Below are positions 1-6,282 of a DNA stretch of 16,977 nucleotides, one piece after another. The stretch is from Opitutia bacterium (GTDB lineage: Bacteria > Verrucomicrobiota > Verrucomicrobiae > Opitutales > UBA953): positions 1 to 16,977 of the forward strand of contig SFEJ01000037.1 of NCBI GenBank assembly GCA_004558035.1, in the 5' to 3' direction. The notes below the pieces were generated by a model that was not told where the DNA came from, searched no databases, and saw only the letters and a program-made list of their open reading frames with translations. The translations under genes were made by a program, and so were the position numbers. Position 1 is the first letter of the stretch; each line of letters begins with the position of its first letter.

Positions 1-11
1 ATAGAATCGGC

Positions 12-422
12 ATGAAAATCTCGACCAAGGGGCGCTACGCGCTTCGTCTGATGGCGGATCTCGCCGAACACGGGAACGGCGAGAGCGTAAGCCTGAAAGA
101 CATCGCGGAACGCCAGGAAATTTCGATCAAATATCTGGAACAGATCGCGATTCTGCTCTGCCGCGCCGAGCTGCTCAAAAGCGAACGCGGCGCGCGCGGC
201 GGCTATCGGCTTTCCCGCCCGCCGGAAAAATACGTCGTCGCCGAAATCCTCGCCGCCGCAGAATGCGATCTCGCTCCCGTGAAATGTCTCGCGGGCGCGC
301 AGAACGTCTGTCCGCGCCGCAGGCACTGCCTGACGCTCCCGTTCTGGGAAGGTCTCGGCAAAGTGATCCGCGACTACGCCGAAAGCGTCACGCTCGCCGA
401 CATCGTCGCCGGCCGCAAGTGA
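12..422 (+). CDS. Rrf2-family transcriptional regulator, IscR/CymR-like, with three clustered cysteines
   Basis: A 136-residue winged-helix DNA-binding protein with a standard Rrf2 N-terminus (MKISTKGRYALRLM), a helix-turn-helix at about residues 27-46 (SLKDIAERQEISIKYLEQI) and the wing RGARGGYRLSRPP at about 59-71. A cysteine cluster follows at C92, C100 and C106. In IscR three cysteines at the matching place bind a 2Fe-2S cluster with spacing C-x5-C-x5-C. Here it is C-x7-C-x5-C, and the histidine just after the last IscR cysteine (CLTH) is replaced (CLTL). A cluster or thiol sensor is therefore plausible but not proven. Length is typical of the family. The gene lies 142 bp upstream of a sulfhydrylase gene on the same strand, with a palindrome over the intervening promoter, so control of sulfur assimilation (as CymR does) is the likeliest role. 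The ATG is close to the window edge, so its ribosome site cannot be judged. Confidence 0.9.
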   Translation: MKISTKGRYALRLMADLAEHGNGESVSLKDIAERQEISIKYLEQIAILLCRAELLKSERGARGGYRLSRPPEKYVVAEILAAAECDLAPVKCLAGAQNVCPRRRHCLTLPFWEGLGKVIRDYAESVTLADIVAGRK

Positions 423-432
423 CGAAACCGCC

Positions 433-480
433 GCGCCCGCGACACGGGAACGTTCTTTTTCGCGGGGCGCTTCTTTTTTC
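433..480 (+). terminator. Probable intrinsic terminator after the Rrf2 gene
   Basis: GCGCCCGCG (433-441) pairs with CGCGGGGCGC (461-470) with one bulge. A 19-base loop separates the arms and a T-rich run (471-479) follows. It sits 10 bp after the stop codon of the regulator. The loop is rather long and contains one copy of the CGGGAACG word, so confidence is moderate. Confidence 0.5.
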
Positions 481-483
481 TTA

Positions 484-508
484 ATTTCCTATTGACTTGA
501 TAGGAAAT
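484..508. promoter_or_regulatory. 25-bp palindrome, candidate Rrf2 operator
   Basis: ATTTCCTAT (484-492) and ATAGGAAAT (500-508) form a perfect 9-bp inverted repeat with a 7-base spacer. The palindrome covers the upstream flank, the -35 box and part of the spacer of the promoter at 492-520, so a bound dimer would block RNA polymerase. The size suits Rrf2 dimers, which bind dyad sites of about 25 bp. The regulator gene next to it is the natural candidate binder (inference). Confidence 0.6.
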
Positions 509-520
509 AAGGAGAATGAT
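492..520 (+). promoter_or_regulatory. Sigma70-type promoter of the sulfhydrylase gene
   Basis: The -35 box TTGACT (492-497, 5 of 6 consensus bases) and the -10 box AATGAT (515-520, 4 of 6) are separated by exactly 17 bases. The region is strongly AT-rich against a GC-rich background. Transcription would start near 527, leaving a leader of about 38 bases before the ATG at 565. The prediction is from sequence only. Confidence 0.55.
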
Positions 521-564
521 GCACCGAAATTTTCAACGCATAACCTCAACAGGAGTTCAAAATC

Positions 565-1848
565 ATGTCGGAAAAAATCAACGCACCCAAATTCGAAACG
601 CTCCAGGTCCACGCGGGACAGGAATCTCCGGACAGCGCCACGGACGCGCGCGCCGTGCCGATCTACGCCACGTCGTCGTACGTCTTCCACAATTCGCAGC
701 ACGCCGCCGACCGCTTCGGCCTGCGCGACGCCGGCAACATCTACGGCCGCCTGACGAATCCGACGCAGGACGTCTTCGAACGCCGCATCGCCGCCCTCGA
801 AGGCGGGAGCGCCGCGCTCGCCGTCGCCTCCGGAGCCGCCGCGATCGCCTACGCGATTCAGAACATCGCGCACGCCGGCGACCACGTCGTCGCGCAGAAG
901 ACCATCTACGGGGGCACCTACAACCTGCTCGAACACACGCTGCCGGAATTCGGCATCACCGCGACCTTCGTCGATCCGCTCACGGAAAGCTACGACGCCG
1001 CCGTGCGCCCGAACACGAAAGCGATTCTCATCGAGACGCTCGGCAATCCCAACAGCGACGTCTCCGACATCGAAGCCGTCGCCGCGGTCGCGCACAAGCA
1101 CGGCATTCCGCTGATCGTGGACAACACGTTCGGCACGCCGTTCCTGATCCGCCCGATCGAGCACGGCGCGGACGTCGTCGTGCATTCCGCGACGAAATTC
1201 ATCGGCGGGCACGGCACGGCTATCGGCGGCGTCATCGTGGACGGCGGCAGATTCGACTGGGCCGCGAGCGGGAAATTCCCGGGACTCGTCGAGCCGAATC
1301 CGAGCTACCACGGCATCTCGTTCACACAGGCCTGCGGGAACGCCGCCTTCGCGGTGAAGATCCGCGCGACGCTGCTGCGCGACACGGGCGCGACGCTCTC
1401 GCCGTTCCACGCGTTCCTGTTCCTTCAGGGGCTGGAGACGCTTTCGCTGCGCATCGAGCGCCACGTCTCCAACGCGCTGAAGGTCGTGGAATTCCTGAAG
1501 AACCACCCGAAGGTCGAGCGCGTCAATCACCCGTCGCTGCCGGACGCGCCGACGCACGCGCTCTACGAACGCTACTTCCCGAACGGCGCGGGCTCGATCT
1601 TCACCTTCGAAGTCCGCGGGAACGCCGACGACGCGCGCGCCGTCATCGACCGCCTGAAGCTCTTCTCGCTGCTCGCGAACGTCGCCGACGCGAAATCGCT
1701 CGTCATCCACCCGGCGTCCACGACGCACTCGCAGATGAACGAGGCGGAGCTGCTCGGCGCGGGCATCAAGCCGAACACGATCCGGCTCTCAATCGGCATC
1801 GAGCACGTGGACGACATCATCGCCGACCTCGCCCAGGCGCTCGGCTGA
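565..1848 (+). CDS. metY: O-acetylhomoserine sulfhydrylase (O-acetyl-L-homoserine aminocarboxypropyltransferase), MetY-like
   Basis: A 427-residue PLP enzyme of the Cys/Met metabolism family, cytoplasmic, making homocysteine from O-acetylhomoserine and sulfide. The N-terminal FETLQVHAGQ opening, Y60-G-R, the G-x-A-A stretch near residue 90, VDNTFGTP with D186, and SATKF with the Schiff-base lysine K211 are all present. The C-terminal VIHPASTTHSQM and GIEHVDDIIADL segments are also typical. The length of about 430 and the long insert separate MetY from shorter cystathionine synthases and lyases, though exact substrate choice cannot be fixed from sequence. The start is supported by AGGAG at 551-555, 9 bases before the ATG. 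The promoter and palindrome just upstream suggest repression by the neighbouring Rrf2 protein. The gene has only two copies of the CGGGAACG-type word, fewer than most genes here. Confidence 0.93.
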   Translation: MSEKINAPKFETLQVHAGQESPDSATDARAVPIYATSSYVFHNSQHAADRFGLRDAGNIYGRLTNPTQDVFERRIAALEGGSAALAVASGAAAIAYAIQNIAHAGDHVVAQKTIYGGTYNLLEHTLPEFGITATFVDPLTESYDAAVRPNTKAILIETLGNPNSDVSDIEAVAAVAHKHGIPLIVDNTFGTPFLIRPIEHGADVVVHSATKFIGGHGTAIGGVIVDGGRFDWAASGKFPGLVEPNPSYHGISFTQACGNAAFAVKIRATLLRDTGATLSPFHAFLFLQGLETLSLRIERHVSNALKVVEFLKNHPKVERVNHPSLPDAPTHALYERYFPNGAGSIFTFEVRGNADDARAVIDRLKLFSLLANVADAKSLVIHPASTTHSQMNEAELLGAGIKPNTIRLSIGIEHVDDIIADLAQALG

Positions 1849-1869
1849 GAACGCGGAAATCCGGACACG

Positions 1870-1918
1870 AAAAAGCCCGGCGTCGAAGCCCTCAGAAGGC
1901 TCTCGGCGTCGGGCTTTT
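1870..1918. terminator. Bidirectional intrinsic terminator between convergent genes
   Basis: An extended hairpin: AAAAGCCCGGCGTC (1871-1884) pairs with GGCGTCGGGCTTTT (1905-1918), with a G-T wobble. It gives a T-run on both strands. It closes the plus-strand sulfhydrylase gene, and the minus-strand glycosyltransferase stop codon (1892-1894) lies within the hairpin loop. Confidence 0.8.
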
Positions 1919-2644
1919 CGCGTGCGCGCGGCGGATCTTCAGGACGCTCGCGGCGGACGAAAAAACCGTCGGCAGAACGCGCACGTGCGTTCCCGCGCGC
2001 TCTTCCCAGCGCACCGGAATTTCCGCGAGCGCGCCCGCGCGTTCGGCGAGCAGCGCGAGCTCCGCGCCGAGCGCGTAATCCTCGGCGACGAGCGTTCCCG
2101 CGATTTCCTCGAACCACGCGCGCCGCAGAAACTTGAATCCGCACGCGGAATCCGTGAAGCGCGCGCCGAGCGCCAGGTTCACGCAGAACGCGTAAATCCG
2201 GGAAAGCGCGCGGCGCCCCGGCGCGCGCCCGCTCACGACGGACGCGGGCAGATGCCGCGAGCCGGAAACGAGGAGCAGGCGCGGGCGTTCCCGCAGCAGC
2301 GCGACGGCTTCCGCGACATGCGCGGGCGCGGTCGCCATGTCCGCGTCGCAATAGCCGAGCAGCGCCGCGTCGGAGCTCGCCCACGCGGCGCGGAGCGCGT
2401 CGGCCAGGCTCGCGCGCGGCAGGTGAATCGCGCGCGTCATCTCCGGAAACTCCGCGGCGAGCGCGTCGGCGATGCGCGGCGTCGCGTCGCGCGAACCGTT
2501 TTCGGCGATGCAGATTTTCGCGCCGCGGAAGCCGTTCCCGTCGAGCCACGCGCGCAGAAGCCGGAAACCGCGCTCGAGCCGCGCCGCCTCGTCGAACGCG
2601 GGAACGGCGATTTCGAGCGAATCCTCTTCCGCGGGAACGCGCAT
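1892..2644 (-). CDS. Family 2 glycosyltransferase, polyprenyl-phosphate sugar transferase type
   Basis: A 250-residue GT-A fold enzyme that probably moves a sugar from a nucleotide donor to polyprenyl phosphate on the cytoplasmic side of the membrane. Visible motifs in order: IAVPAFDEAARL (12-23), IAENGSRDAT (46-55), the DxD-type metal site YCDADMA (98-104), SGSRH (127-131), DSACGFKFLRR (165-175), EDY (188-190) and EIPVRWEER (208-216). These resemble dolichyl-phosphate glucose/mannose synthases such as Alg5. The GKGxA-type motif usually seen between the second and third motifs is not obvious. There is no transmembrane tail. The ATG at 2644 is chosen because it follows the dUTPase stop by 5 bp and gives a family-like N-terminus, so the two genes are probably co-transcribed. 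The sugar and acceptor are unknown. Confidence 0.8.
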   Translation of the reverse strand: MRVPAEEDSLEIAVPAFDEAARLERGFRLLRAWLDGNGFRGAKICIAENGSRDATPRIADALAAEFPEMTRAIHLPRASLADALRAAWASSDAALLGYCDADMATAPAHVAEAVALLRERPRLLLVSGSRHLPASVVSGRAPGRRALSRIYAFCVNLALGARFTDSACGFKFLRRAWFEEIAGTLVAEDYALGAELALLAERAGALAEIPVRWEERAGTHVRVLPTVFSSAASVLKIRRAHAKSPTPRAF

Positions 2645-2649
2645 CGCGC

Positions 2650-3117
2650 TCACTTCACGCCGCTCGAGCCGTAGCCGCCCGCGCCGCGCTCGGTCTCGGA
2701 AAGCTCCTCCGCGACCTCCACGTTCACGTGCGGATAAGGCATGACGATGATCTGCGCGCAGCGCATGCCGGGCGCGTAAAGCTTTTCCGCGGCGACGAGC
2801 GCGTCCGTCTCGCCTTCCGGGCAGACGTCGAGCACGTCGAACACCGCCATCACGTTCCCGCGGTAGCCGCTGTCGATGACGCCGACGCTGTTGGAGAGGC
2901 GGCAGAACGTCTTCTGCACGGAACTGCGCGGGAAGATCAGCCCGACGTGCCCCTCGGGAATCTCCATCTGAATCCCGAAATCCACCTTGATTTTCCTGGG
3001 CTCGACGAACTCGGCGGCGACCGCCGTCAGGTCCATGCCGGCGTCGCCGGGCTTGGCGTAGCGCGGCACGACCGCGTCGGGATGAACTTTTTTGATTTTC
3101 AGCGTGATCGAATTCAT
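2650..3117 (-). CDS. dut: Deoxyuridine 5'-triphosphate nucleotidohydrolase (dUTPase)
   Basis: A 155-residue trimeric-type dUTPase that hydrolyses dUTP to dUMP and pyrophosphate, keeping uracil out of DNA and feeding dTMP synthesis. All five family motifs are visible in order: GDAGMDLTA (23-31), PRSS, GVIDSGYRGNVMAVF, GMRCAQIIVMP and the flexible C-terminal ERGAGGYGSSG. Length matches the family (about 150). The ATG at 3117 gives the usual short lead before the first strand. No clear Shine-Dalgarno sequence precedes it. The gene is followed 5 bp later by the glycosyltransferase gene and is divergent from the lipoprotein gene, 60 bp away. Confidence 0.96.
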   Translation of the reverse strand: MNSITLKIKKVHPDAVVPRYAKPGDAGMDLTAVAAEFVEPRKIKVDFGIQMEIPEGHVGLIFPRSSVQKTFCRLSNSVGVIDSGYRGNVMAVFDVLDVCPEGETDALVAAEKLYAPGMRCAQIIVMPYPHVNVEVAEELSETERGAGGYGSSGVK

Positions 3118-3177
3118 GACGCGGAACTCTACAAAAATTTGTCGCGGATTGAGAGAAAAAAGGTAGCATCGTCGGGC

Positions 3178-4125
3178 ATGACAAAACCGTTTTCGAGATT
3201 CGCCGCGCTCGCCGCGGCCGCCTCCCTGCTCTGCTCCTGCGCGGCGCCGGACGCGGTGCCGGGCCTTTCCGAGGAAGTCGGCGCGGAGCTCGCTCCCGAG
3301 ACCGAATCCGCCTCCGTCGCGGCGGATCTCGAGGCCTGCCGCTACGACGACGCGCTCGCGCGCGCGCTGAAGGAAAAAACGTACGGAATCGCCAATTACA
3401 TCGCCGAATACGTCATGGAGACGGACGAGCTGCTCGCCTTCGTCGCCGCGCATTACCCGAACGCGCCGGAGGATTCCGCCCCGGCGGAAAACGCCGACGG
3501 AGAGATTTCCGGCGCGGCGAACGAAGCCGCCAACGCCGTCCGCTACGCGCTGGCGCGGCGCCTCATGCGCGAAAACCTGCCGCAGCGTTCCCGCGAATTT
3601 TTCCCGAGGGAACTCCGACCCGTCTTCGACGCCTACGTCGAGGCGATCCGGCGCGGCTACGATTTCGAGGCGGACGACGTCTCCCGCGCGCGCGGCTTCT
3701 GGGACGCGGCGGTGATCGTCCGCGGGAACGGCGACGCGCTTTTCTCGCTGTTTTCCGTTCCCGAATTCGTCGAGGCGAAGGAATTCGCGACCGACGACGA
3801 ACGCGACCGCGTGCTCTCGCGCGGCATCTCCGAGCCCGTCCTCTCCGTGCGGCAGCGCGCGGCGAATCTGGCGCGCTTCGCGGCGGGTCTGCTGCCGAAC
3901 AACGACGAACGCACGGCACGCCTGCTCTTCACGGCGGGCGTCTGGCTGCGCGCGCGCGACGACAAGGCGGCGGAGGAATTTTACAAGACGCTCGTCATCC
4001 GCTGCCCGAAGACCGAAGTCGGCAGACGCTGCATCGCGCTGCGCTGGCTGCCGAGCGACGTGCCGTGGACGCGCGAACAGGCCTGGGACGGCGTTCCCGC
4101 CGACGAAGACGCGGCGCGGCGATGA
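3178..4125 (+). CDS. Putative lipoprotein of unknown function
   Basis: A 315-residue protein not recognised from any named family. The N-terminus has a basic start (MTKPFSR), a hydrophobic core (FAALAAAASLL) and the lipobox-like LCSC with the lipid-acceptor cysteine at 21, so export and lipid anchoring are likely. The mature part is rich in Ala, Glu and Arg and looks mainly helical. Near the C-terminus, a segment around 260-290 (DDKAAEEFYKTLVIRCPKTE) resembles a tetratricopeptide-type helix pair, which fits a scaffold or cell-envelope role (inference). The ATG at 3178 is chosen because it gives the signal peptide; a longer upstream reading frame would run antisense through dut. The stop overlaps the TatD start (ATGA), so the two are translationally coupled. 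Confidence 0.75.
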   Translation: MTKPFSRFAALAAAASLLCSCAAPDAVPGLSEEVGAELAPETESASVAADLEACRYDDALARALKEKTYGIANYIAEYVMETDELLAFVAAHYPNAPEDSAPAENADGEISGAANEAANAVRYALARRLMRENLPQRSREFFPRELRPVFDAYVEAIRRGYDFEADDVSRARGFWDAAVIVRGNGDALFSLFSVPEFVEAKEFATDDERDRVLSRGISEPVLSVRQRAANLARFAAGLLPNNDERTARLLFTAGVWLRARDDKAAEEFYKTLVIRCPKTEVGRRCIALRWLPSDVPWTREQAWDGVPADEDAARR

Positions 4126-4781
4126 ACTTCGACGCGCACGCGCATCTTCCGGAAGGCGGCGCGGAGAGCGTTCCCGCGGCGTGGCGCGGCGTCGTCTGCG
4201 CCGTCCGCGCGGAAGATTTCCCGAAGCTCGCGGCGCTCGCCGCGGCGCGGGAAGGCGTCGTTCCCGCGTTCGGCGTCCACCCGTGGTTCGCGGAAACGTT
4301 CGACGAAGACGCGTTCGCGGCGCTGCGGCGTTTTCTCGAAACGACGCCGCGCGCGCAGGTCGGCGAAATCGGGCTGGACGCCGCGCGGACGGGCGTCGCG
4401 CCGCTCGCGCTCCAGCGCGAAGTCTTCGCCCGCCAGCTCGCGCTCGCCGCGGAAAAAGGCGTTCCCGCGCACGTCCACTGCGTGCGCGCCTGGGGCGAGC
4501 TGACCGCGGTTCTGCGCGGCGCGGAGCGTCTGCCGCCGCGCCTGCACCTTCACGCCTTTTCCGGCTCGGCGGAAACCGCGCGCGAACTGACGCGCCTCGC
4601 CGACGCGACGTTTTCGTTCTCGCCGAAGCAGCTCGCGCGCCGCTCGCCGAAGCTCGAACGCGTCCTCGCCGCGCTCCCGCGCGCCCGCGTCCTCGCGGAA
4701 TCCGACGCACCCGCGGACTTTTTGGGGAAGCGACTTTCCAGTCGCTTGTCGGAGTCTTTTCAAAGGAAAATTCCTTTTTAA
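4122..4781 (+). CDS. TatD-family metal-dependent hydrolase, C-terminus lost to a repeat element
   Basis: A TIM-barrel amidohydrolase of the TatD nuclease family, 219 residues against about 255-265 for the family. Visible metal-site features: AHAHL (5-9), GVHPWF (51-56), VGEIGLD with E82, HVHC (117-120), LHAFSGS (143-149) and the C-terminal ESDAP with D195. All catalytic positions are present, but after ADF (198-200) the reading frame enters a palindromic repeat. That repeat supplies an unrelated 19-residue tail (LGKRLSSRLSESFQRKIPF) in place of the usual last 50 or so residues. The missing helices close the barrel, so the product may be inactive, and this may be a young pseudogene. The ATG overlaps the stop of the lipoprotein gene by 4 bp. 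The native 3' end is not found beyond the repeat. Confidence 0.8.
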   Translation: MNFDAHAHLPEGGAESVPAAWRGVVCAVRAEDFPKLAALAAAREGVVPAFGVHPWFAETFDEDAFAALRRFLETTPRAQVGEIGLDAARTGVAPLALQREVFARQLALAAEKGVPAHVHCVRAWGELTAVLRGAERLPPRLHLHAFSGSAETARELTRLADATFSFSPKQLARRSPKLERVLAALPRARVLAESDAPADFLGKRLSSRLSESFQRKIPF

Positions 4782-4819
4782 GGATTCCGAAAAGCGACAA
4801 GAATGTCGCTTCCCCAAAA
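4720..4819. repeat. BIME/REP-like palindromic element, copy 1
   Basis: A 100-bp element bounded by a perfect 15-bp inverted repeat, TTTTGGGGAAGCGAC (4720-4734) and GTCGCTTCCCCAAAA (4805-4819). Each end is itself a perfect hairpin: AAGCGACT-ttcc-AGTCGCTT (4728-4747) and AAGCGACA-agaa-TGTCGCTT (4792-4811). The middle contains the palindrome AAAGGAA-AA-TTCCTTT. No coding capacity of its own is seen, but it is read through as the tail of the TatD gene. It resembles paired REP sequences (BIMEs) mobilised in trans by RAYT transposases; no such gene is in the window. Confidence 0.75.
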
Positions 4820-4972
4820 CGCAGCAGCGCGGCGACGGCGGATTTTTCCGACGGTCCGCCGCCGATGAAGATCGGGTAGAGATGCGTTCCCGCGTCGGCG
4901 GGGAAAAAAGCGCGGCGGTGGTGTGCCCGCTGATCATCAGGTCGAGCCCCGCCTCGGCGTTTTCCGGGTTTC
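4820..4972 (-). pseudogene. Frameshifted C-terminal remnant of a metallophosphoesterase
   Basis: On the minus strand, NAEAGLDLMISGHT (about 4962-4921) reads in one frame. After loss of one C the next frame gives HRRAFFPADAGT and then HLYPIFIGGGPSEK and SAVAALLR, ending at the repeat near 4820. Restoring one base recreates GHTH, the hallmark metal-binding motif of calcineurin-like phosphoesterases, at the expected distance from the C-terminal end. No catalytic N-terminal part (DxH, GNHE) is found upstream, where the sequence becomes repeat-like and AT-richer. The remnant abuts repeat copy 1 directly, as the truncated TatD gene does from the other side. The limits are approximate, and the family call rests on the GHTH and the GLDLMISGHT context. 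Confidence 0.6.
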
Positions 4973-5055
4973 GGAAAAATTTGAAGACGAAATTTTCGGG
5001 AGGGAACCCTCTTTCGACAAAATCGTTCTTATTCCATGCGCCGCTGAAGCTTCAC

Positions 5056-5123
5056 CTTCGGTTGAAAATACCGAGGGGGAAACGCCGGCGAATCCGCATA
5101 AATAAAAGGATTTCCCCCTCGGT
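5056..5123. repeat. Nested inverted repeats
   Basis: ACCGAGGGGGAAA (5070-5082) and TTTCCCCCTCGGT (5111-5123) are a perfect 13-bp inverted repeat with a 28-base spacer. The left arm is also part of a smaller hairpin, CTTCGGT-tgaaaat-ACCGAGG, and of the 18-mer CGGTTGAAAATACCGAGG (5059-5076). That 18-mer returns in perfect inverted form at 5303-5320. Confidence 0.7.
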
Positions 5124-5144
5124 CAAATCGCGCGGATTTTCAAT

Positions 5145-5230
5145 CAGGGGAGAGGCGACATTCTTGTCGCTTCGGCGAAATCAGCTTTCGGAAAATTCAA
5201 AAAAGCGGCAGGAATGCCGCTTCTCCCCTG
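5145..5230. repeat. BIME/REP-like palindromic element, copy 2
   Basis: An 86-bp relative of the element at 4720-4819. The outer ends CAGGGGAGAGGCGACA (5145-5160) and TGCCGCTTCTCCCCTG (5215-5230) pair at 14 of 16 positions. Each end forms a tetraloop hairpin: AGGCGACA-ttct-TGTCGCTT (5153-5172, one G-T pair) and AAGCGGCA-ggaa-TGCCGCTT (5203-5222). Stem bases differ from copy 1 but pairing is kept. Confidence 0.7.
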
Positions 5231-5299
5231 CGTTCCCGCGATTTTTCGCCAAAGAAGCTTTCCGGATCTTTCCGTGTCTTTCGCGGTCGAAATTTTTGC

Positions 5300-5328
5300 T
5301 TGCCTCGGTATTTTCAACCGGGGATACT
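5300..5328 (+). promoter_or_regulatory. Candidate promoter of the first PEP-CTERM gene
   Basis: TTGCCT (5300-5305) and GATACT (5323-5328) each match 4 of 6 sigma70 consensus bases and are 17 bases apart. Most of the spacer is the 18-mer CCTCGGTATTTTCAACCG (5303-5320), which can fold into a hairpin and has an inverted copy at 5059-5076. A regulator could use the pair as an operator, but it may equally be a repeat remnant. Confidence 0.4.
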
Positions 5329-5384
5329 GCAGGCAGAAAAAATTCCCTTTTTCACAAAACACGAACAACAAACCAAGGATGCTT

Positions 5385-6164
5385 ATGAAAAAATACCTCA
5401 TCACTGCGGCGGTTTTTCTCACGGGAACCGCCCTGGCGAACGCGGGAACCGTGCTGACGACGACGTTGGTCGGCACGGCCGCGACAACGGACAACACGTC
5501 GGTTTCCGCGACAGTGGGACCAGTCTATGGCCTGGACTCCACCGGGGCGACGACGTCAACGAGAATCGCTCAAGCTTCTTCGAATACCACCGGAGGCACA
5601 GCGACCTCAACTGTGATTTTCGCTCCAGGTGTCAATATTGAGACCAATTCGACAATATACGGTTGGACGACAACTTTGGATTTTTCTCTTGGAGCAGGTC
5701 AGACTTGGGGAGACATCTTCAATACGCTAGATTCAATATCCGTAAATTTCATCGCTTACAATGCAAACGGATATGCACAGCCTTCGGCAAAAACTGAAAA
5801 TTACAATTTGACGTTACGATGCGGCGATTCGACTTTTACTCTGAGCGATTGGGGACAGTTTACGACAACTCTTTATCCGACGAAGAATACAACGGTCGCT
5901 TCGATTGGCAGCGAGGGTATAGAAGAGTACGCCGGAACGGGGATTTTGACACTTAACCCTTCGCTCATGTCGTCTGTCGCGGAGTCAAATGCGATGTCGT
6001 TGGATATTTCGGTGAAACGAGAAGGAGACACGGGGACGTTTATCGGTATTTCTTCCGTCAAGTTCAACGGTTCCGTAATTCCCGAGCCTTCGACGTTCGG
6101 GCTGCTCGCGGGTCTGGGCGCGCTGGCGCTCGCGGGAACGCGTCGCCGCCGCCGCGCGAAGTAA
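5385..6164 (+). CDS. Secreted PEP-CTERM sorting-domain protein
   Basis: A 259-residue exported protein with signal peptide MKKYLITAAVFLTGTALANA, a Thr/Ser/Asn-rich extracellular beta-type domain (about 21-230), and a C-terminal PEP-CTERM tail: PEPS (233-236), hydrophobic helix LLAGLGALALAG and a basic end TRRRRRAK. PEP-CTERM tails are processed by exosortase in the envelope and often mark surface or extracellular-matrix proteins; no exosortase gene is in the window. Residues 72-229 are homologous to the N-terminal domain of the protein at 9314-10861. The second of two in-frame ATGs (5379, 5385) is chosen because AAGGA (5375-5379) then lies 5 bases upstream. About 5520-6070 is clearly AT-richer, with mixed third positions, than both its own 3' end and the neighbouring genes. 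This suggests transfer or relaxed codon selection. The ligand is unknown. Confidence 0.85.
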   Translation: MKKYLITAAVFLTGTALANAGTVLTTTLVGTAATTDNTSVSATVGPVYGLDSTGATTSTRIAQASSNTTGGTATSTVIFAPGVNIETNSTIYGWTTTLDFSLGAGQTWGDIFNTLDSISVNFIAYNANGYAQPSAKTENYNLTLRCGDSTFTLSDWGQFTTTLYPTKNTTVASIGSEGIEEYAGTGILTLNPSLMSSVAESNAMSLDISVKREGDTGTFIGISSVKFNGSVIPEPSTFGLLAGLGALALAGTRRRRRAK

Positions 6165-6250
6165 GGCGCGCGCGCCGAAGGGCGGCGTTCCCGTCGTTTC
6201 GCGAAAACCGATTTCGCCGAAGCTTCGGGCGCGCCGCCTTTTTTCTTTCC
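6165..6250 (+). terminator. Intrinsic terminator after the PEP-CTERM gene
   Basis: GGCGCGC...GCCGAAG (6165-6180) can pair with CTTCGGGCGCGCC (6223-6235). Alternatively GGCGGCG (6181-6187) pairs with CGCCGCC (6232-6238). Either stem is followed by the T-rich run at 6239-6249. It begins directly at the stop codon and separates this gene from the sulfatase operon. Confidence 0.65.
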
Positions 6251-6282
6251 CCTTTTCCCCGAAAAAATCCCCTCGTCGCCCC

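Larger units (their letters stand above)
4973..5384. other. Gene-free repeat patch upstream of the first PEP-CTERM gene
   Basis: No convincing coding region is seen. The stretch is AT-richer than its surroundings and contains the 13-bp inverted repeat at 5070-5123, repeat copy 2 at 5145-5230, an 18-bp inverted copy pair (5059-5076 and 5303-5320), and a promoter and ribosome site for the gene at 5385. Open frames through it on both strands have no domain-like features and run through the hairpins, so they are read as chance. Confidence 0.6.

Noticed and set aside
481..2078. Overlapping frames on both strands across metY (481-1728 minus, 516-2078 plus)
   Set aside because: Both are out of frame with the PLP enzyme and rich in Arg. 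The ATG at 565 has a good ribosome site and the expected protein.
1892..3184. One long minus-strand protein joining an out-of-frame dUTPase region to the glycosyltransferase
   Set aside because: The N-terminal part is an out-of-frame reading of dut. The real glycosyltransferase start is the ATG at 2644.
4720..5330. Possible CRISPR array or insertion sequence
   Set aside because: Repeats are palindromic and irregular, without evenly spaced direct repeats and spacers, and no transposase frame is present.
4882..5388. 168-codon plus-strand frame through the repeat patch
   Set aside because: It runs through hairpin repeats and a pseudogene, with no domain, ribosome site or coding-like composition.
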